Of a DNA stretch of 64,000 nt, positions 46,056 to 57,539 are shown one piece after another. Every line of letters starts with the position of its first letter. Within the stretch, counting starts at the first letter, position 1. The position numbers were made by a program, and so were the translations under genes. The notes beneath the pieces are model-generated. The model was not told where the DNA came from and ran no database searches. It saw only the letters and a list, made by a program, of their open reading frames with translations. This DNA is from Pseudomonas frederiksbergensis (GTDB lineage Bacteria; Pseudomonadota; Gammaproteobacteria; Pseudomonadales; Pseudomonadaceae), in NCBI RefSeq assembly GCF_001874645.1, contig NZ_CP017886.1, forward strand, positions 682,001 through 746,000, read 5' to 3'.

Positions 46056-48434
46056 TCACTTCCTTAACGTGGCGTTCAACCTTTGTTCGAGCGAGGTGAG
46101 GATGTTTTGCGTCGTGGTATTCACCTCATCGTCATTAAGAGTGCGCGATGGATGCTGCCAGGTCAAGCCAACTGCAAGGCTTTTTCTATGCGGATCAATA
46201 CCTTTACCCTGATACACGTCAAATAGCCTGAGGTCCGTCAGCCATTCGCCTGCATTTTCACGGATTACGTCCAGTACAGCACTGGCTGCAACGTCTTTGT
46301 CTGCCAGCAACGCAAGGTCACGACGTACTTCAGGAAAGCGCGACAACTCGCTGAATTTTGGCATTTTGCCCAATGCCACTTCGGCCAGAACCAGCTCGAA
46401 AACGAAGACCGGACGGTCGAGGCCGAGGGTTTTCGACAATTCAGGGTGGATAGCGCCGACGTAACCGACTACGCGACCTTCACGCTCGATACGTGCGGTT
46501 TGACCCGGGTGCAACGCAGGGTGGCTGCCCGGCACGAACGTGAACGCGTCCAGTGCACCGGCAAAGCCCAGCACTGCTTCCACGTCGGCTTTGACGTCGA
46601 AGAAGTCCACGGTATCGCGACCTTGGGCCCAGCCTTCCGGCAGACGGCTGCCGCAGACCACACCGGCCAGCATCGGCTCTTGCTTCAGGCCTTCCAGCTG
46701 ACCGACGAAGCGCAGGCCGCTTTCGAACAGACGGACGCGGTCCTGTTGACGGTTCAGGTTGTGCTGAAGCGCCTTGACCAGACCCGGCCACAGGGACGAG
46801 CGCATGGCGGCCATGTCGTTGGAAATCGGGTTGGCCAGCAACAGAGGCTCAACGCCCGGACTGAACAGCTCAAACTGTTTCGGATCGATGAAGCTGTAAG
46901 TGATCGCTTCCTGGTAACCACGAGCCACCAGCAGACGGCGCAGCTCAGGCAGATCGCTACGCGCCTCAGCCTTGGCTTGCGGTGCCAGACGGGCTTGCGG
47001 GTAGCGAACCGGCAGACGGTTGTAACCGTACAGACGGGCCAGCTCTTCGATCAGGTCGACTTCCAGGCTGATATCGAAGCGATGGCTTGGCACTTCTACG
47101 CGCCACTGCCCTGCCCCGTCCGCGGAAATCTTCAGACCCAAAGCGCTGAGCAGACGCTCGACTTCGGCCGAATCCATTTCCATACCCAGCATCTGGGTGA
47201 TGCGCTGGGCACGCAGAGTCACCGGCGCAATCGACGGCAGGTGCTGCTCGCTGACGGTTTCGATGATCGGGCCAGCTTCACCACCGGTGATTTCCAGCAG
47301 CAGGCCAGTGGCGCGCTCCATGGCTTCACGGGCCAGTTGCCAGTCCACGCCACGCTCGTAGCGGTGCGAGGCGTCGGTGTGCAGGCCATAGGAACGGGCC
47401 TTGCCAGCGACGGCGATCTGATCGAAGAACGCGCTTTCCAGGAATACATCGCGAGTGGTCGCGGAAACACCGCTGTGCTCGCCACCCATCACGCCAGCAA
47501 TCGCCAGGGCGCGGGAGTGGTCGGCAATCACCAGCGTATCGCTACGCAGGCTGACTTCCTGACCGTCGAGCAGCACCAGCTTCTCGCCTTCTTCGGCCAT
47601 GCGCACACGGATGCCGCCGTTGATTTCGGCGAGATCGAAAGCGTGCAGCGGTTGACCCAGCTCCAGCATCACGTAGTTGGTGATGTCGACAGCAGCGTCG
47701 ATGCTGCGCACGTCAGCGCGACGCAGACGCTCGACCATCCACAGCGGCGTAGGCCTGGACAGGTCGACGTTACGGATCACGCGACCCAGGTAACGCGGGC
47801 AAGCGGCGGGTGCCAGTACCTCAACCGAACGCACTTCATCGTGCACGGCTGGCACGATCGCAACGACCGGGCGTGTGACTTCGGCAGCATAGAGCGCACC
47901 GACTTCACGGGCCAGACCGGCCAGGGACAGGCAGTCGCCGCGGTTCGGGGTCAGGTCGACTTCGATGCTGGCGTCGTCCAGGCTCAGGTACTCACGAATG
48001 TCCTGACCGACCGGCGCATCAGCCGGCAATTCCATCAGACCGTCGTTGCCTTCACCGACTTGCAGTTCGGCTTGCGAGCACAGCATGCCGTTGGATTCAA
48101 CGCCACGCAGCTTGGCCTTCTTGATTTTGAAGTCGCCTGGCAGTTCGGCACCGATCATCGCGAACGGGATCTTCAAGCCCGGGCGCACGTTTGGTGCACC
48201 GCATACCACCTGGAAGGTCTCCGAGCCACTACTGACCTGGCAAACGCGCAGCTTGTCAGCGTCCGGGTGCTGCTCGGTGCTCAGCACCTCGCCAACAACT
48301 ACACCACTGAATTCACCGGCGGCCGGCGTAACGCTATCGACCTCAAGACCGGCCATCGACAGACGAGCAACCAGCTCGTCGCGACTTACCTGCGGGCTTA
48401 CCCAGCCGCGCAGCCATTGTTCACTGAATTTCAT
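46056..48434 (-). CDS. pheT: Phenylalanyl-tRNA synthetase beta chain
   Basis: A 792-residue subunit of the alpha2-beta2 enzyme charging tRNA-Phe. The N-terminal tRNA-binding domain (VVVGEVLSTEQHPDADKLRV), the B3/B4 editing region (EVDLTPNRGDCLSLAGLARE), B5 and the C-terminal anticodon-binding domain (FPEVRRDLALLADKDV) are in order. Starts 26 nt after the pheS stop with GGAGAGC upstream. Confidence 0.97.
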   Translation of the reverse strand: MKFSEQWLRGWVSPQVSRDELVARLSMAGLEVDSVTPAAGEFSGVVVGEVLSTEQHPDADKLRVCQVSSGSETFQVVCGAPNVRPGLKIPFAMIGAELPGDFKIKKAKLRGVESNGMLCSQAELQVGEGNDGLMELPADAPVGQDIREYLSLDDASIEVDLTPNRGDCLSLAGLAREVGALYAAEVTRPVVAIVPAVHDEVRSVEVLAPAACPRYLGRVIRNVDLSRPTPLWMVERLRRADVRSIDAAVDITNYVMLELGQPLHAFDLAEINGGIRVRMAEEGEKLVLLDGQEVSLRSDTLVIADHSRALAIAGVMGGEHSGVSATTRDVFLESAFFDQIAVAGKARSYGLHTDASHRYERGVDWQLAREAMERATGLLLEITGGEAGPIIETVSEQHLPSIAPVTLRAQRITQMLGMEMDSAEVERLLSALGLKISADGAGQWRVEVPSHRFDISLEVDLIEELARLYGYNRLPVRYPQARLAPQAKAEARSDLPELRRLLVARGYQEAITYSFIDPKQFELFSPGVEPLLLANPISNDMAAMRSSLWPGLVKALQHNLNRQQDRVRLFESGLRFVGQLEGLKQEPMLAGVVCGSRLPEGWAQGRDTVDFFDVKADVEAVLGFAGALDAFTFVPGSHPALHPGQTARIEREGRVVGYVGAIHPELSKTLGLDRPVFVFELVLAEVALGKMPKFSELSRFPEVRRDLALLADKDVAASAVLDVIRENAGEWLTDLRLFDVYQGKGIDPHRKSLAVGLTWQHPSRTLNDDEVNTTTQNILTSLEQRLNATLRK

Positions 48435-48460
48435 CCTGCTCTCCTAAGAATTCGTTACGA

Positions 48461-49531
<1,071 letters not shown>

Positions 49532-49586
49532 ATGACGTTTAACACCTGGGCCCACAGAGGTGAGCCCGGGTGACTGTCGGGGGTAC

Positions 49587-49943
49587 TTAAGCCAAGGTGG
49601 CTTTAGCTTTCTCGACAATCGCAGCAAACGCCGCTTTTTCGTTCACTGCCAGATCAGCCAGAACCTTACGGTCGATCTCGATGGACGCTTTTTTCAGGCC
49701 AGCGATGAAACGGCTGTAGGACAGACCGTTGATACGTGCACCAGCGTTGATACGAGCGATCCACAGAGCGCGGAACTGACGTTTTTTCTGACGACGGTCA
49801 CGGTAGGCGTATTGGCCTGCCTTGATTACCGCTTGCTTGGCAACACGGAATACGCGCGAGCGAGCGCCGTAGTAGCCTTTAGCAAGTTTCAGAATTTTTT
49901 TGTGACGTTTACGGGCAATGACGCCACGCTTTACACGAGCCAT
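49587..49943 (-). CDS. rplT: 50S ribosomal protein L20
   Basis: A 118-residue L20: [20 protein letters not shown] and [20 protein letters not shown], then [19 protein letters not shown]. Full family length. Third gene in infC-rpmI-rplT. Confidence 0.98.
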   Translation of the reverse strand: MARVKRGVIARKRHKKILKLAKGYYGARSRVFRVAKQAVIKAGQYAYRDRRQKKRQFRALWIARINAGARINGLSYSRFIAGLKKASIEIDRKVLADLAVNEKAAFAAIVEKAKATLA

Positions 49944-49972
49944 GAGTTACTTCCTCTATTCTTAACCAAAAA

Positions 49973-50167
49973 TTAACGAAGGCGCAGCATGCGCTCGACT
50001 TTTGCCACGTCGCACGGAGCAAGCAAGCTGCTACCGCGCAGTTGACGCTTACGCTTGGTCGACATTTTGGTCAGGATGTGGCTCTTGAAAGCGTGCTTGT
50101 GCTTGATACCGTTAGCAGTTTTCAGAAACCGCTTAGCAGCACCACTTTTAGTTTTCATCTTTGGCAT
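49973..50167 (-). CDS. rpmI: 50S ribosomal protein L35
   Basis: A 64-residue L35: [20 protein letters not shown], then [16 protein letters not shown] and VERMLRLR. Located 60 nt after infC and 29 nt before rplT. Confidence 0.98.
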   Translation of the reverse strand: MPKMKTKSGAAKRFLKTANGIKHKHAFKSHILTKMSTKRKRQLRGSSLLAPCDVAKVERMLRLR

Positions 50168-50227
50168 GTTCGGATACTCCGCATTCAGTTGATAAACATA
50201 ATCGCAAGGCCTGCCGTGCCCTGTTGA

Positions 50228-50779
50228 TTACTTCTTCTTTTTCGGGGCGATGACCATGATCAGCTGGCGTCCTTCCATCTTAGGATGCTGTTCGACCGAA
50301 CCGTACTCGAGCAGGTCACCTTCAACCCGCTTGAGGAGTTCCATCCCCAGCTCCTGGTGGGCCATCTCACGGCCGCGGAATCGCAAGGATACCTTGGCCC
50401 TGTCCCCATCACTCAGGAAACGTACCAGGTTGCGCAGTTTTACCTGGTAATCCCCTTCCTCCGTCCCTGGACGAAACTTGATTTCTTTAACCTGAATCTG
50501 CTTCTGGTTTTTCTTCGCTGCAGCTACCTGTTTCTTCTTTTCGAAGATCGATTTGCCGTAGTCCATCACGCGGCAAACAGGCGGTATTGCGTCGGCAGAA
50601 ATTTCCACCAAATCCAGTTTGGACTCTTCAGCAATACGAAGCGCTTCATCAATCGAGACGATGCCAATCTGCTCGCCGTCAGCGCCAATTAACCGAACCT
50701 CGCGTGCCGAGATATTCTCGTTGATCGGGGCTTTCGGTGCAGCTCGTTTATCTTGTCTCATTTCACGCTTAATAATAAT
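50228..50779 (-). CDS. infC: Translation initiation factor IF-3 (AUU start)
   Basis: A 183-residue IF-3 if started at ATT 50779, giving [80 protein letters not shown] and [20 protein letters not shown] are the two-domain signatures. The first ATG (50761) would give 177 residues. Three ATT codons lie in a row (50779, 50776, 50773) behind GGAG; an AUU start is known for infC, where IF-3 represses its own rare start codon. ATT 50779 overlaps the thrS stop by 1 nt; which ATT is used is not certain. Confidence 0.92.
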   Translation of the reverse strand: MIIKREMRQDKRAAPKAPINENISAREVRLIGADGEQIGIVSIDEALRIAEESKLDLVEISADAIPPVCRVMDYGKSIFEKKKQVAAAKKNQKQIQVKEIKFRPGTEEGDYQVKLRNLVRFLSDGDRAKVSLRFRGREMAHQELGMELLKRVEGDLLEYGSVEQHPKMEGRQLIMVIAPKKKK

Positions 50780-52701
50780 TACTCCGAATCTGGGCGACCA
50801 CGCCGGGAAACCGCTTGCGCGAGGAACTCAGCGAACTGGGCGACGGGCATCGAGCCCAGGTCAGCACCTTCACGAGTACGCACAGCGACAGTCTGCATCT
50901 CGACTTCCCGATCTCCAATAACCAAGAGATAGGGAACCTTGAGCAACGTATGCTCGCGGATTTTAAAGCCGATCTTTTCATTTCTCAAGTCAGACTTGGC
51001 ACGAAAACCGCTTTGATTGAGAGTTTTTTCAACTTCAGCGGCAAAATCTGCCTGTTTATCAGTGATATTCATGATCACTGCCTGAGTCGGAGCCAGCCAC
51101 GCAGGGAACGCGCCCTCGTAATGCTCGATCAGAATCCCGACGAAACGCTCGAAGGAACCCAGGATCGCCCGGTGCAACATAACCGGGTGCTTGCGACTGT
51201 TGTCTTCGGAGACGTATTCGGCTCCCAGACGGATTGGCAGGTTAAAATCGAGTTGCAAGGTACCACATTGCCAAACACGACCGAGGCAATCTTTTAGCGA
51301 GAACTCGATTTTCGGACCGTAGAAAGCCCCCTCACCTGGCTGCAGATCGTACGGCAGGCCCGCACTATCAAGGGCTGCGGCCAGCGCGGATTCTGCGCGA
51401 TCCCACAATTCATCGGAGCCAACGCGTTTTTCCGGACGAGTGGACAGCTTCATTTCGACGTCTGTAAAGCCGAAATCGGCGTAGACATCCATGGTCAGCT
51501 TGATGAACGCGGCGGATTCGGCCTGCATCTGCTCTTCAGTGCAGAAGATGTGTGCATCGTCCTGGGTGAACGCACGCACACGCATGATGCCGTGCAGCGC
51601 ACCGGACGGCTCGTTACGGTGGCAAGCACCAAACTCGGCCAGACGCATCGGCAGTTCGCGGTAGCTTTTCAGACCCTGATTGAACACTTGCACGTGGCAA
51701 GGGCAATTCATTGGCTTGATCGCGTAGTCGCGGCTTTCCGACTGCGTGGTGAACATGTTCTCGGCGTAGTTGGCCCAGTGCCCGGATTTCTCCCACAGGC
51801 TAACGTCTACCACCTGCGGAGTCTTGATCTCCAGATAGCCGTTTTCACGCTGAACCTGGCGCATGTACTGCTCGAGCACCTGGTACAGGGTCCAGCCGTT
51901 CGGGTGCCAGAAAACCATGCCCGGCGCTTCTTCCTGGGTATGGAACAGGCCGAGACGCTTGCCGATCTTGCGATGGTCGCGTTTTTCAGCTTCTTCGATA
52001 CGCTGGATGTAAGCCGCCAGTTGCTTCTTGTCAGCCCAAGCAGTGCCATAAACGCGCTGCAACTGCTCGTTTTTGGCATCGCCGCGCCAGTAGGCGCCGG
52101 ACAGCTTGGTCAGCTTGAAGGATTTCAGGAAGCGGGTGTTCGGCACGTGCGGACCGCGGCACATGTCGACGTATTCTTCGTGATAATACAGGCCCATGGC
52201 CTGCTCGTTCGGCATGTCTTCGACCAGGCGCAACTTGTAGTCTTCGCCACGACGGGTGAACACGTCGATCACTTCCGCGCGCGGAGTGACTTTCTTGATG
52301 ACGTCGTAATCTTTTTCGATCAGCAGGTGCATGCGCTGTTCGATCGCCGCCAGGTCGTCCGGAGTGAAAGGACGCTCATAGGCGATATCGTAATAAAAGC
52401 CTTCATCGATGACCGGACCGATCACCATTTTCGCCGTCGGGTATAGCTGCTTGACCGCATGTCCAATCAGGTGGGCGCAAGAGTGGCGAATGATCTCCAG
52501 CCCCTCGTGATCCTTCGGCGTGATGATCTGCAGGGTGGCATCACCGGTGATCAGGTCACTGGCGTCGACCAGCTTGCCGTCGACCTTGCCGGCCACGGTG
52601 GCCTTGGCCAGACCTGCACCGATGGATGCGGCGACCTCGGCTACGGAAACCGGATGATCGAAGGAACGTTGACTGCCGTCGGGAAGAGTAATAGTGGGCA
52701 T
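50779..52701 (-). CDS. thrS: Threonyl-tRNA synthetase
   Basis: A 640-residue class II enzyme charging tRNA-Thr. TGS domain ([20 protein letters not shown]), editing domain with [16 protein letters not shown] (HxxxH) and [18 protein letters not shown], catalytic core with [32 protein letters not shown] and [20 protein letters not shown], and anticodon domain. ATG 52701 is chosen from the GGAGGCGCC site and family length. Confidence 0.98.
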   Translation of the reverse strand: MPTITLPDGSQRSFDHPVSVAEVAASIGAGLAKATVAGKVDGKLVDASDLITGDATLQIITPKDHEGLEIIRHSCAHLIGHAVKQLYPTAKMVIGPVIDEGFYYDIAYERPFTPDDLAAIEQRMHLLIEKDYDVIKKVTPRAEVIDVFTRRGEDYKLRLVEDMPNEQAMGLYYHEEYVDMCRGPHVPNTRFLKSFKLTKLSGAYWRGDAKNEQLQRVYGTAWADKKQLAAYIQRIEEAEKRDHRKIGKRLGLFHTQEEAPGMVFWHPNGWTLYQVLEQYMRQVQRENGYLEIKTPQVVDVSLWEKSGHWANYAENMFTTQSESRDYAIKPMNCPCHVQVFNQGLKSYRELPMRLAEFGACHRNEPSGALHGIMRVRAFTQDDAHIFCTEEQMQAESAAFIKLTMDVYADFGFTDVEMKLSTRPEKRVGSDELWDRAESALAAALDSAGLPYDLQPGEGAFYGPKIEFSLKDCLGRVWQCGTLQLDFNLPIRLGAEYVSEDNSRKHPVMLHRAILGSFERFVGILIEHYEGAFPAWLAPTQAVIMNITDKQADFAAEVEKTLNQSGFRAKSDLRNEKIGFKIREHTLLKVPYLLVIGDREVEMQTVAVRTREGADLGSMPVAQFAEFLAQAVSRRGRPDSE

Positions 52702-53086
52702 GGCGCCTCCTCTCCTAGTGGTGACCCCTACCAAAGGTCACGTGGGTTGGGATGAGCAGCCAGTACGCGATTCAGTCCAGGCCATTCAATAATGAACGCT
52801 TGCCTTACAGCGGCAGGAGCCTTGCGGCCAACCGGGAACCGAACCAGAGTGACTGGAGATCAAATCAGGGTTATTCAGGTATTTACCGCCACTGGAGAAC
52901 AGATCATCCAGAGCCTGAAAATACCCAAGCGCTGGATCCTAGCACAGATGAACGGTCATCGCCGCGACCTTGTTTCGGCAACGCCGAATTCAGGGCTTTT
53001 GCATCAAAAAGTGAACTTGAGATGTACGGCTCACCTCAAATAGGCTGAGAATCGCCACACATTATCGACCTCACGGAGTTCCAGTT
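52702..53086. other. Divergent region between thrS and small exported protein gene
   Basis: About 385 bp. GTGACC (52721-52726) and GGTCAC (52736-52741) form a short hairpin at the thrS leader side. No convincing ORF. Promoters for both directions are expected here; no T-box-like or other riboswitch was recognised. Confidence 0.4.
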
Positions 53087-53386
53087 ATGCGTCTTATCCG
53101 CCTTATCGCCCTTGCCTCCCCACTGGTAATGCTGCTCCCGCTGAGCGCGCAGGCTGCCTGGCCTGCCGGGGTTCGCGAAAGCTATATGAAGGATTGCGTT
53201 TCCGCCGCCAGTCAGAGCGTCGACCAGAAGTCCGCCGAAATGCATTGCGCCTGTGGCGCGGACAAGCTGAACGAGAAGTTTACAACTGCCGAAATCGGCG
53301 AGCTGATGAGCAAGACGAAACAGCCAAGTGCGGAGCTGCGGACCAAGGCACTGGACGCTATTCAGGAATGCAGGGTCAAGAAATAA
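53087..53386 (+). CDS. Small exported protein with conserved cysteines
   Basis: A 99-residue protein with signal peptide (residues 1-23: LIALASPLVMLLPLSAQA-A). The mature part has four Cys (KDCVSAAS, MHCACGAD, IQECRV) in a helical setting, likely disulfide-bonded in the periplasm. Start supported by GGAG 9 nt upstream. Family unknown to me; similar small Cys-containing exported proteins occur in pseudomonads. Confidence 0.7.
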   Translation: MRLIRLIALASPLVMLLPLSAQAAWPAGVRESYMKDCVSAASQSVDQKSAEMHCACGADKLNEKFTTAEIGELMSKTKQPSAELRTKALDAIQECRVKK

Positions 53387-53679
53387 GCCGCTGCGGGGCT
53401 AAAAACACCGGCCCTGCCGAGTAGAAAACAGCTGAAAAACCACTATTTCAGACAAATTACGCAGCTTTTACAGCTTTTTTTACAGGACGCGTATCTGGCT
53501 ACAACCCTTTGAAACCGGGGCTTTCAGCCATATACATCGACAAAAAACAGGCGATACGAAGGCAAACAGCACGTCCGGGGGGCTCCCAAATCGAACATTT
53601 CGACTATGATACTCCGGTGTGCCCAGTTGGCCTGAGCAGCACAGTACTACTGAAAATATATGTTTCTTGGAGATACACC

Positions 53680-53892
53680 ATGTCTAATCGCCAAACCGGC
53701 ACCGTTAAATGGTTCAACGATGAAAAAGGCTTCGGCTTCATCACTCCTCAAGGTGGCGGTGACGACCTGTTCGTACACTTCAAAGCTATCGAAAGCGACG
53801 GTTTCAAAAGCCTGAAAGAAGGCCAAACCGTTTCCTTCGTGGCTGAGAAAGGCCAAAAGGGTATGCAAGCTGCACAAGTTCGCCCAGAGTAA
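53680..53892 (+). CDS. Cold-shock domain protein (CspA family)
   Basis: A 70-residue single-CSD protein: [20 protein letters not shown] with RNP1 KGFGFI, and [10 protein letters not shown] with RNP2 LFVHF. It binds single-stranded RNA/DNA. The ATG at 53680 with TTGGAGA upstream gives the exact family length. It has a long upstream region (about 290 bp), common for cold-shock genes. Strong terminator follows. Confidence 0.95.
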   Translation: MSNRQTGTVKWFNDEKGFGFITPQGGGDDLFVHFKAIESDGFKSLKEGQTVSFVAEKGQKGMQAAQVRPE

Positions 53893-53906
53893 TTTCCAGG
53901 CGCACT

Positions 53907-53938
53907 AAAAAAACCCCGTCCATGTGACGGGGTTTTTT
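53907..53938. terminator. Intrinsic terminator after cold-shock gene
   Basis: CCCCGTC (53914-53920) pairs with GACGGGG (53926-53932), with A7 before and T6 after, so it can end transcription from both sides (cold-shock gene and the converging lipoprotein gene). Confidence 0.93.
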
Positions 53939-53964
53939 ATGGGCGCAACAAAAGCCTGACGCGA

Positions 53965-54279
53965 TCAGCCGCAGTTGACGCGGGTAATTACCAGGTTGGC
54001 GTCGGTGTTGAGGTTCAAGCGATCCGAACGGTATTCCAGAGTGATCATATCGTTGGGCCTGAGGACTCGCGCAGTCTGCGACCCGGAGCGCGTACGGGCC
54101 TGTTCCAGCAACTCTGGCGAAGCCTTTTTGCCAATGGTGAATTCGGCAGCCTTTGCCTCACAGCGGCCGCTACCGACCCCGGCTACCACAGGTTCTTTTG
54201 CCGACTCGGAGGTACTGCTGCAACCCGCCAACATGACAGCGGCCAGCAAAGTACCCAATGACGCGAGCTTCCAAGGCAT
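53965..54279 (-). CDS. I78-family peptidase-inhibitor-like lipoprotein
   Basis: A 104-residue lipoprotein; lipobox MLAGC puts the lipid on Cys20. CEAKAAEFTIGKKASPELLE, SGSQTARVLRPNDMITLEYR and LNLNTDANLVITRVNCG match the peptidase inhibitor I78 family, with the two end cysteines. Presumably periplasmic, outer-membrane anchored; the target protease is unknown. ATG 54279 with AAGGAGG upstream. Confidence 0.82.
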   Translation of the reverse strand: MPWKLASLGTLLAAVMLAGCSSTSESAKEPVVAGVGSGRCEAKAAEFTIGKKASPELLEQARTRSGSQTARVLRPNDMITLEYRSDRLNLNTDANLVITRVNCG

Positions 54280-54441
54280 GACGCCTCCTTTTCTATAGTT
54301 GAGCTGAATTCGTGCGACAGCCGTTTGGGCGCTTGGTTTCATGGCCACTGCCATCCCCGCCGTCAAAACCGTCAAGCACGCCAGTTTGCCTGAGCTATCA
54401 CGCACTATTCAGCGCGCAATCGTGACTGAATATGAGCGGGT

Positions 54442-54747
54442 TCAGTAGATATCGATGTAATCAAAGGGTGGTTTCGGCCAATTCTCCTTCAACGCGTTGA
54501 ATATCTGCATGACCCAGACCTCATCACTGGCGGCAACCAACCCCACGTATCCGGAGCCCTTGGCCCACGTTTCAAGGCGAAACAGCAGCCCGTCGATATC
54601 CGTTCCGCCGACGACACCCGACGAAATGTAGGCAATACCTGTCTTGGTGACCCGCAACTGGGTGTGCGTATCGTCGCTCGCAGATGCCAGCAGCTGGCGC
54701 ACTGCCTCAAGCGTCAAGCCGTCCGGGGTATTCAAATCGATCTGCAC
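54442..54747 (-). CDS. Conserved small cytoplasmic protein of unknown function
   Basis: About 101 residues from GTG 54747: QIDLNTPDGLTLEAVRQLLA, TQLRVTKTGIAYISSGVVGG and LENWPKPPFDYIDIY-like end (actual end LKENWPKPPFDYIDIY). The pattern DLNTPDGLTLE at the start and NWPKPP-YIDI at the end is familiar from pseudomonad hypothetical proteins. The GTG has AAGGAA 6 nt upstream; an ATG at 54786 adds 13 residues. Function unknown. Confidence 0.7.
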   Translation of the reverse strand: MQIDLNTPDGLTLEAVRQLLASASDDTHTQLRVTKTGIAYISSGVVGGTDIDGLLFRLETWAKGSGYVGLVAASDEVWVMQIFNALKENWPKPPFDYIDIY

Positions 54748-54875
54748 AGCACTTTCCTTGAAATCTACAAAGCCCAAGTGTCGCATAGCCCTCCGTTCAT
54801 GCCTAAGTCGGAGTGCCAAAAGCTGCGCAAGGTGGTTAACTCAATACACAGACTTCCCCAACTCGCGAGACACTC

Positions 54876-55088
54876 ATGACCACCGTGACCATCGACGCCG
54901 ATATCAAAGTCAGCTGGCCCCAAGGCCACAGTTCTTACAGCCCCAGCAGCCCGGAAGAGTTGGCAATCATTGGCATAGACCTGCTGGTCAAAGACCTGGG
55001 CACGAAAGCCGCTCAACAGTTCATCGAGCAGGTATTCGAGAAGTACCCCATCGACGACATGGGCACACCCCACACAGAAAGGGAGTAA
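54876..55088 (+). CDS. Small hypothetical protein (70 aa)
   Basis: A 70-residue acidic soluble protein (MTTVTIDADIKVSWPQGHSS, ELAIIGIDLLVKDLGTKAAQ, PHTERE end). It is divergent from the gene at 54442-54747 and converges on the nucleoside hydrolase gene. The ribosome site is weak. Family not recognised. Confidence 0.6.
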   Translation: MTTVTIDADIKVSWPQGHSSYSPSSPEELAIIGIDLLVKDLGTKAAQQFIEQVFEKYPIDDMGTPHTERE

Positions 55089-55116
55089 AACCCCGCAGGC
55101 GGGCACCTGCAGGGGG
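55087..55116 (-). terminator. Terminator of the ribose operon
   Basis: On the minus strand CCCCTGCAGG and CCTGCGGGG pair with one bulge around TGCCCG, followed by TTTTAC. It comes just after the nucleoside hydrolase stop and overlaps the end of the converging small gene. Confidence 0.75.
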
Positions 55117-55123
55117 GCAAGGC

Positions 55124-56152
55124 TTACTTGAGACGGGCGAGACGCGCCGTCAGCAAGTCAAAAAAGCCCTGAGCATCGCCGTTCGCGACCCAGAACGCAT
55201 TCTTCGGGGCTTTCAGGCCGTCGTACCAGTCAACGATGGTCTGGCCAAAGGTTGGCCCTTCGCGACTGTCGACCACCACATTCACCGCTCGACCGGTAAA
55301 CAGTTCAGGCTTGAGCAGGTACGCGATCACTGTGGCGTCATGCACCGGACCACCTGGAATACCGTAGTGCTCCATGTCGCCTTTGACGTATTCGTTGAGA
55401 ATGTCGCCCACCAGTTTGCTGGCGTTATTGTTCAACGCGGCAATCTGCTTCAGGCGAGCGTCACTGGTCAGAATCTTGTGGGTGACATCCAGCGGCAGAT
55501 AGGTCAGCTTGACGCCGCTTTTGAGGACCACTTCAGCCGCCTGCGGATCGGCGAACAGATTGAACTCGGCCACCGGGGTAATGTTGCCGCCGTTGAAGTG
55601 CGCGCCGCCCATGATCACCACTTCCTTGATGCCTTGGGTGATTTCCGGATCCTGAATCAGCGCCAACGCCAGGTTGGTCTGTGGCCCGAGCATCGCGATG
55701 GTGATGCTATGAGGTTTGGCCGCGCGCAAGGTGTCGATCAGGTAATTGACCGCATCGCCTTTGGCCAGACCTTTCTTCGGCTCATGCACTGTGACGCCCG
55801 ACAGGCCTTCCTTACCGTGAATATTCTCGGCATAGATCGGGGTGCGCATCAGCGGTTTCGGTGCGCCCGCATAGACCGGCACCTCTTCACGCCCTGCCCA
55901 CTCGCGGGCCAGCCGCGCATTACGTGAGGTTTTGTCCAGGCGCACATTACCGGCAACGGTAGTCAGTGCGCGAATGTTCAGTTCTTCGGGCGATGCCAAG
56001 GCAAACAGCAGCGCCACGACGTCGTCGGCACCCGGATCGGTGTCGATGATCAGATCAATCTTTTCCGCCGCGTGGGCGCCTGTAGCGGTGAGCAAGGACA
56101 AAAGCAGCAGACTCCGGATCAGATGATGCAGTCGTTGAGCATAGCGTTGCAT
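55124..56152 (-). CDS. Periplasmic nucleoside hydrolase
   Basis: A 342-residue inosine-uridine preferring nucleoside hydrolase. The signal peptide (residues 1-28, ending AHA-AEK) is followed by DLIIDTDPGADDVVALLFAL (Ca2+/ribose-binding DTDPGxDD), TTVAGNVRLDKTSRNA, VIMGGAHFNGGNITPVAEFN and the late His-Asp (PVHDATVIAYLL). It would free ribose from nucleosides outside the cytoplasm and feed the ribose transporter encoded in the same operon. Confidence 0.92.
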   Translation of the reverse strand: MQRYAQRLHHLIRSLLLLSLLTATGAHAAEKIDLIIDTDPGADDVVALLFALASPEELNIRALTTVAGNVRLDKTSRNARLAREWAGREEVPVYAGAPKPLMRTPIYAENIHGKEGLSGVTVHEPKKGLAKGDAVNYLIDTLRAAKPHSITIAMLGPQTNLALALIQDPEITQGIKEVVIMGGAHFNGGNITPVAEFNLFADPQAAEVVLKSGVKLTYLPLDVTHKILTSDARLKQIAALNNNASKLVGDILNEYVKGDMEHYGIPGGPVHDATVIAYLLKPELFTGRAVNVVVDSREGPTFGQTIVDWYDGLKAPKNAFWVANGDAQGFFDLLTARLARLK

Positions 56153-56197
56153 AGCGCACTCCTTGTGCGAGGGTAAATCGAATCGGGATATAGCGGA

Positions 56198-56602
56198 CTA
56201 GAACGTTACCCCTGCTACCAGCACGATATTGCAGTACGGCTGACATTCGCCCGTACGAACAATCGCCCGCGCCTGTCGGCTGAGGAGTTTGAATTCGTCA
56301 TGACTCAGCAACCGCCGCTGCCCCAACGCAGCATTGGCCGTCAGCTCGTCGATCGCCCGCAGCGCCAGCGGTTGCTTGAGCAGGATTTCTTCGGCCAGCA
56401 CATGGTTTTCCACCTGCATTTCACTCAGCACAACGTGCAAGGTACTGACAAAATCCGGAATGCCTTGGGTCAACGCCAGGTCGATCAGCTCAACCCCGGG
56501 CGGCACCGGCAGACCGGCGTCGCCAATCACCACCATGTCGCCATGGCCCAGAGAGGCAATCAGTCGCGACAACGCGATATTGAGCAAGGGTGTTTTTTTC
56601 AT
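56198..56602 (-). CDS. rbsD: D-ribose pyranase
   Basis: A 134-residue Rbs[21 protein letters not shown] then [18 protein letters not shown] with the catalytic His and Asp, and [20 protein letters not shown] at the end. It converts ribopyranose to ribofuranose for the kinase. Overlaps rbsK by ATGA. Confidence 0.95.
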   Translation of the reverse strand: MKKTPLLNIALSRLIASLGHGDMVVIGDAGLPVPPGVELIDLALTQGIPDFVSTLHVVLSEMQVENHVLAEEILLKQPLALRAIDELTANAALGQRRLLSHDEFKLLSRQARAIVRTGECQPYCNIVLVAGVTF

Positions 56603-57516
56603 GATGCTTTGAAGGCCTGTACGTCTGACAAGGAAGGAATCGAGGGTTGCGCACCGGCCCGCGTCACCGACAAGGCTGCCGCGACCTGACCAAAACGAAT
56701 GGCCTCGGCTTCGCTTTTGCCAGAGGCCAATGCCGCGGCAAAACCGCCGACAAAGGTGTCGCCAGCCGCGGTGGTGTCGACTGCCTTGACCTTGGGCGCC
56801 GGAAAATGCTCAACACTCTGTCCGCTGGCGAATAATGAACCCTGGGGACCCAACGTGATGATGACCTTGCCGGCACCGGCGGCGATCAATCGGCTCGCGG
56901 CCAGCTCGGCGCTCTCCAGAGAGTCCACCGGCAAACCGCTCAGGGCCGAAGCTTCGCTTTCATTGGGGATCAGATAATCGATCGACGAATACCAGTCGGC
57001 CGGTAATGGACTGGTAGCTGGCGCCGGATTCAGGATCACCGTCTTGCCCAGCTCACGACCGCGCGTGAGGACATAACCGACCGTTTGCATCGGCACTTCA
57101 AGCTGACAGATGATCACGTCGGCGGCCATTAGCACCGTATCGAACCCGGCGACTACATCAGGCGTCAGCAGACCGTTGGCGCCCGCAACGATGACAATCG
57201 CATTCTGGCTGTTGTCATCGACCACGATCAGCGCCACACCGCTGGAACCCTCGACCGAAGTCAGCGCCTGGCAATCAATCTGTTCTGCCTGCAGTGCAGC
57301 ACGCAACTGCTCGCCATAAGCGTCCTCCCCCACACAACCGATCATCGACACCTGCGCACCCAGCCGGGCAGACGCGACCGCCTGATTAGCGCCCTTGCCG
57401 CCCGACACGGTGGCAAACGACTCGCCATGCAGCGTTTCTCCGGCACGTGGCAGCCGCTGGGCACGGGTCACCAGGTCCATGTTCAAACTGCCTACCACCA
57501 CTACTTTTGCTGGCAT
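56599..57516 (-). CDS. rbsK: Ribokinase
   Basis: A 305-residue PfkB kinase that phosphorylates ribose with [43 protein letters not shown] (substrate loop) and [20 protein letters not shown] (anion hole, catalytic Asp) are present. Between rbsR and rbsD. Confidence 0.96.
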   Translation of the reverse strand: MPAKVVVVGSLNMDLVTRAQRLPRAGETLHGESFATVSGGKGANQAVASARLGAQVSMIGCVGEDAYGEQLRAALQAEQIDCQALTSVEGSSGVALIVVDDNSQNAIVIVAGANGLLTPDVVAGFDTVLMAADVIICQLEVPMQTVGYVLTRGRELGKTVILNPAPATSPLPADWYSSIDYLIPNESEASALSGLPVDSLESAELAASRLIAAGAGKVIITLGPQGSLFASGQSVEHFPAPKVKAVDTTAAGDTFVGGFAAALASGKSEAEAIRFGQVAAALSVTRAGAQPSIPSLSDVQAFKAS

Positions 57517-57539
57517 ACATCACTACTCATCAATTCGCC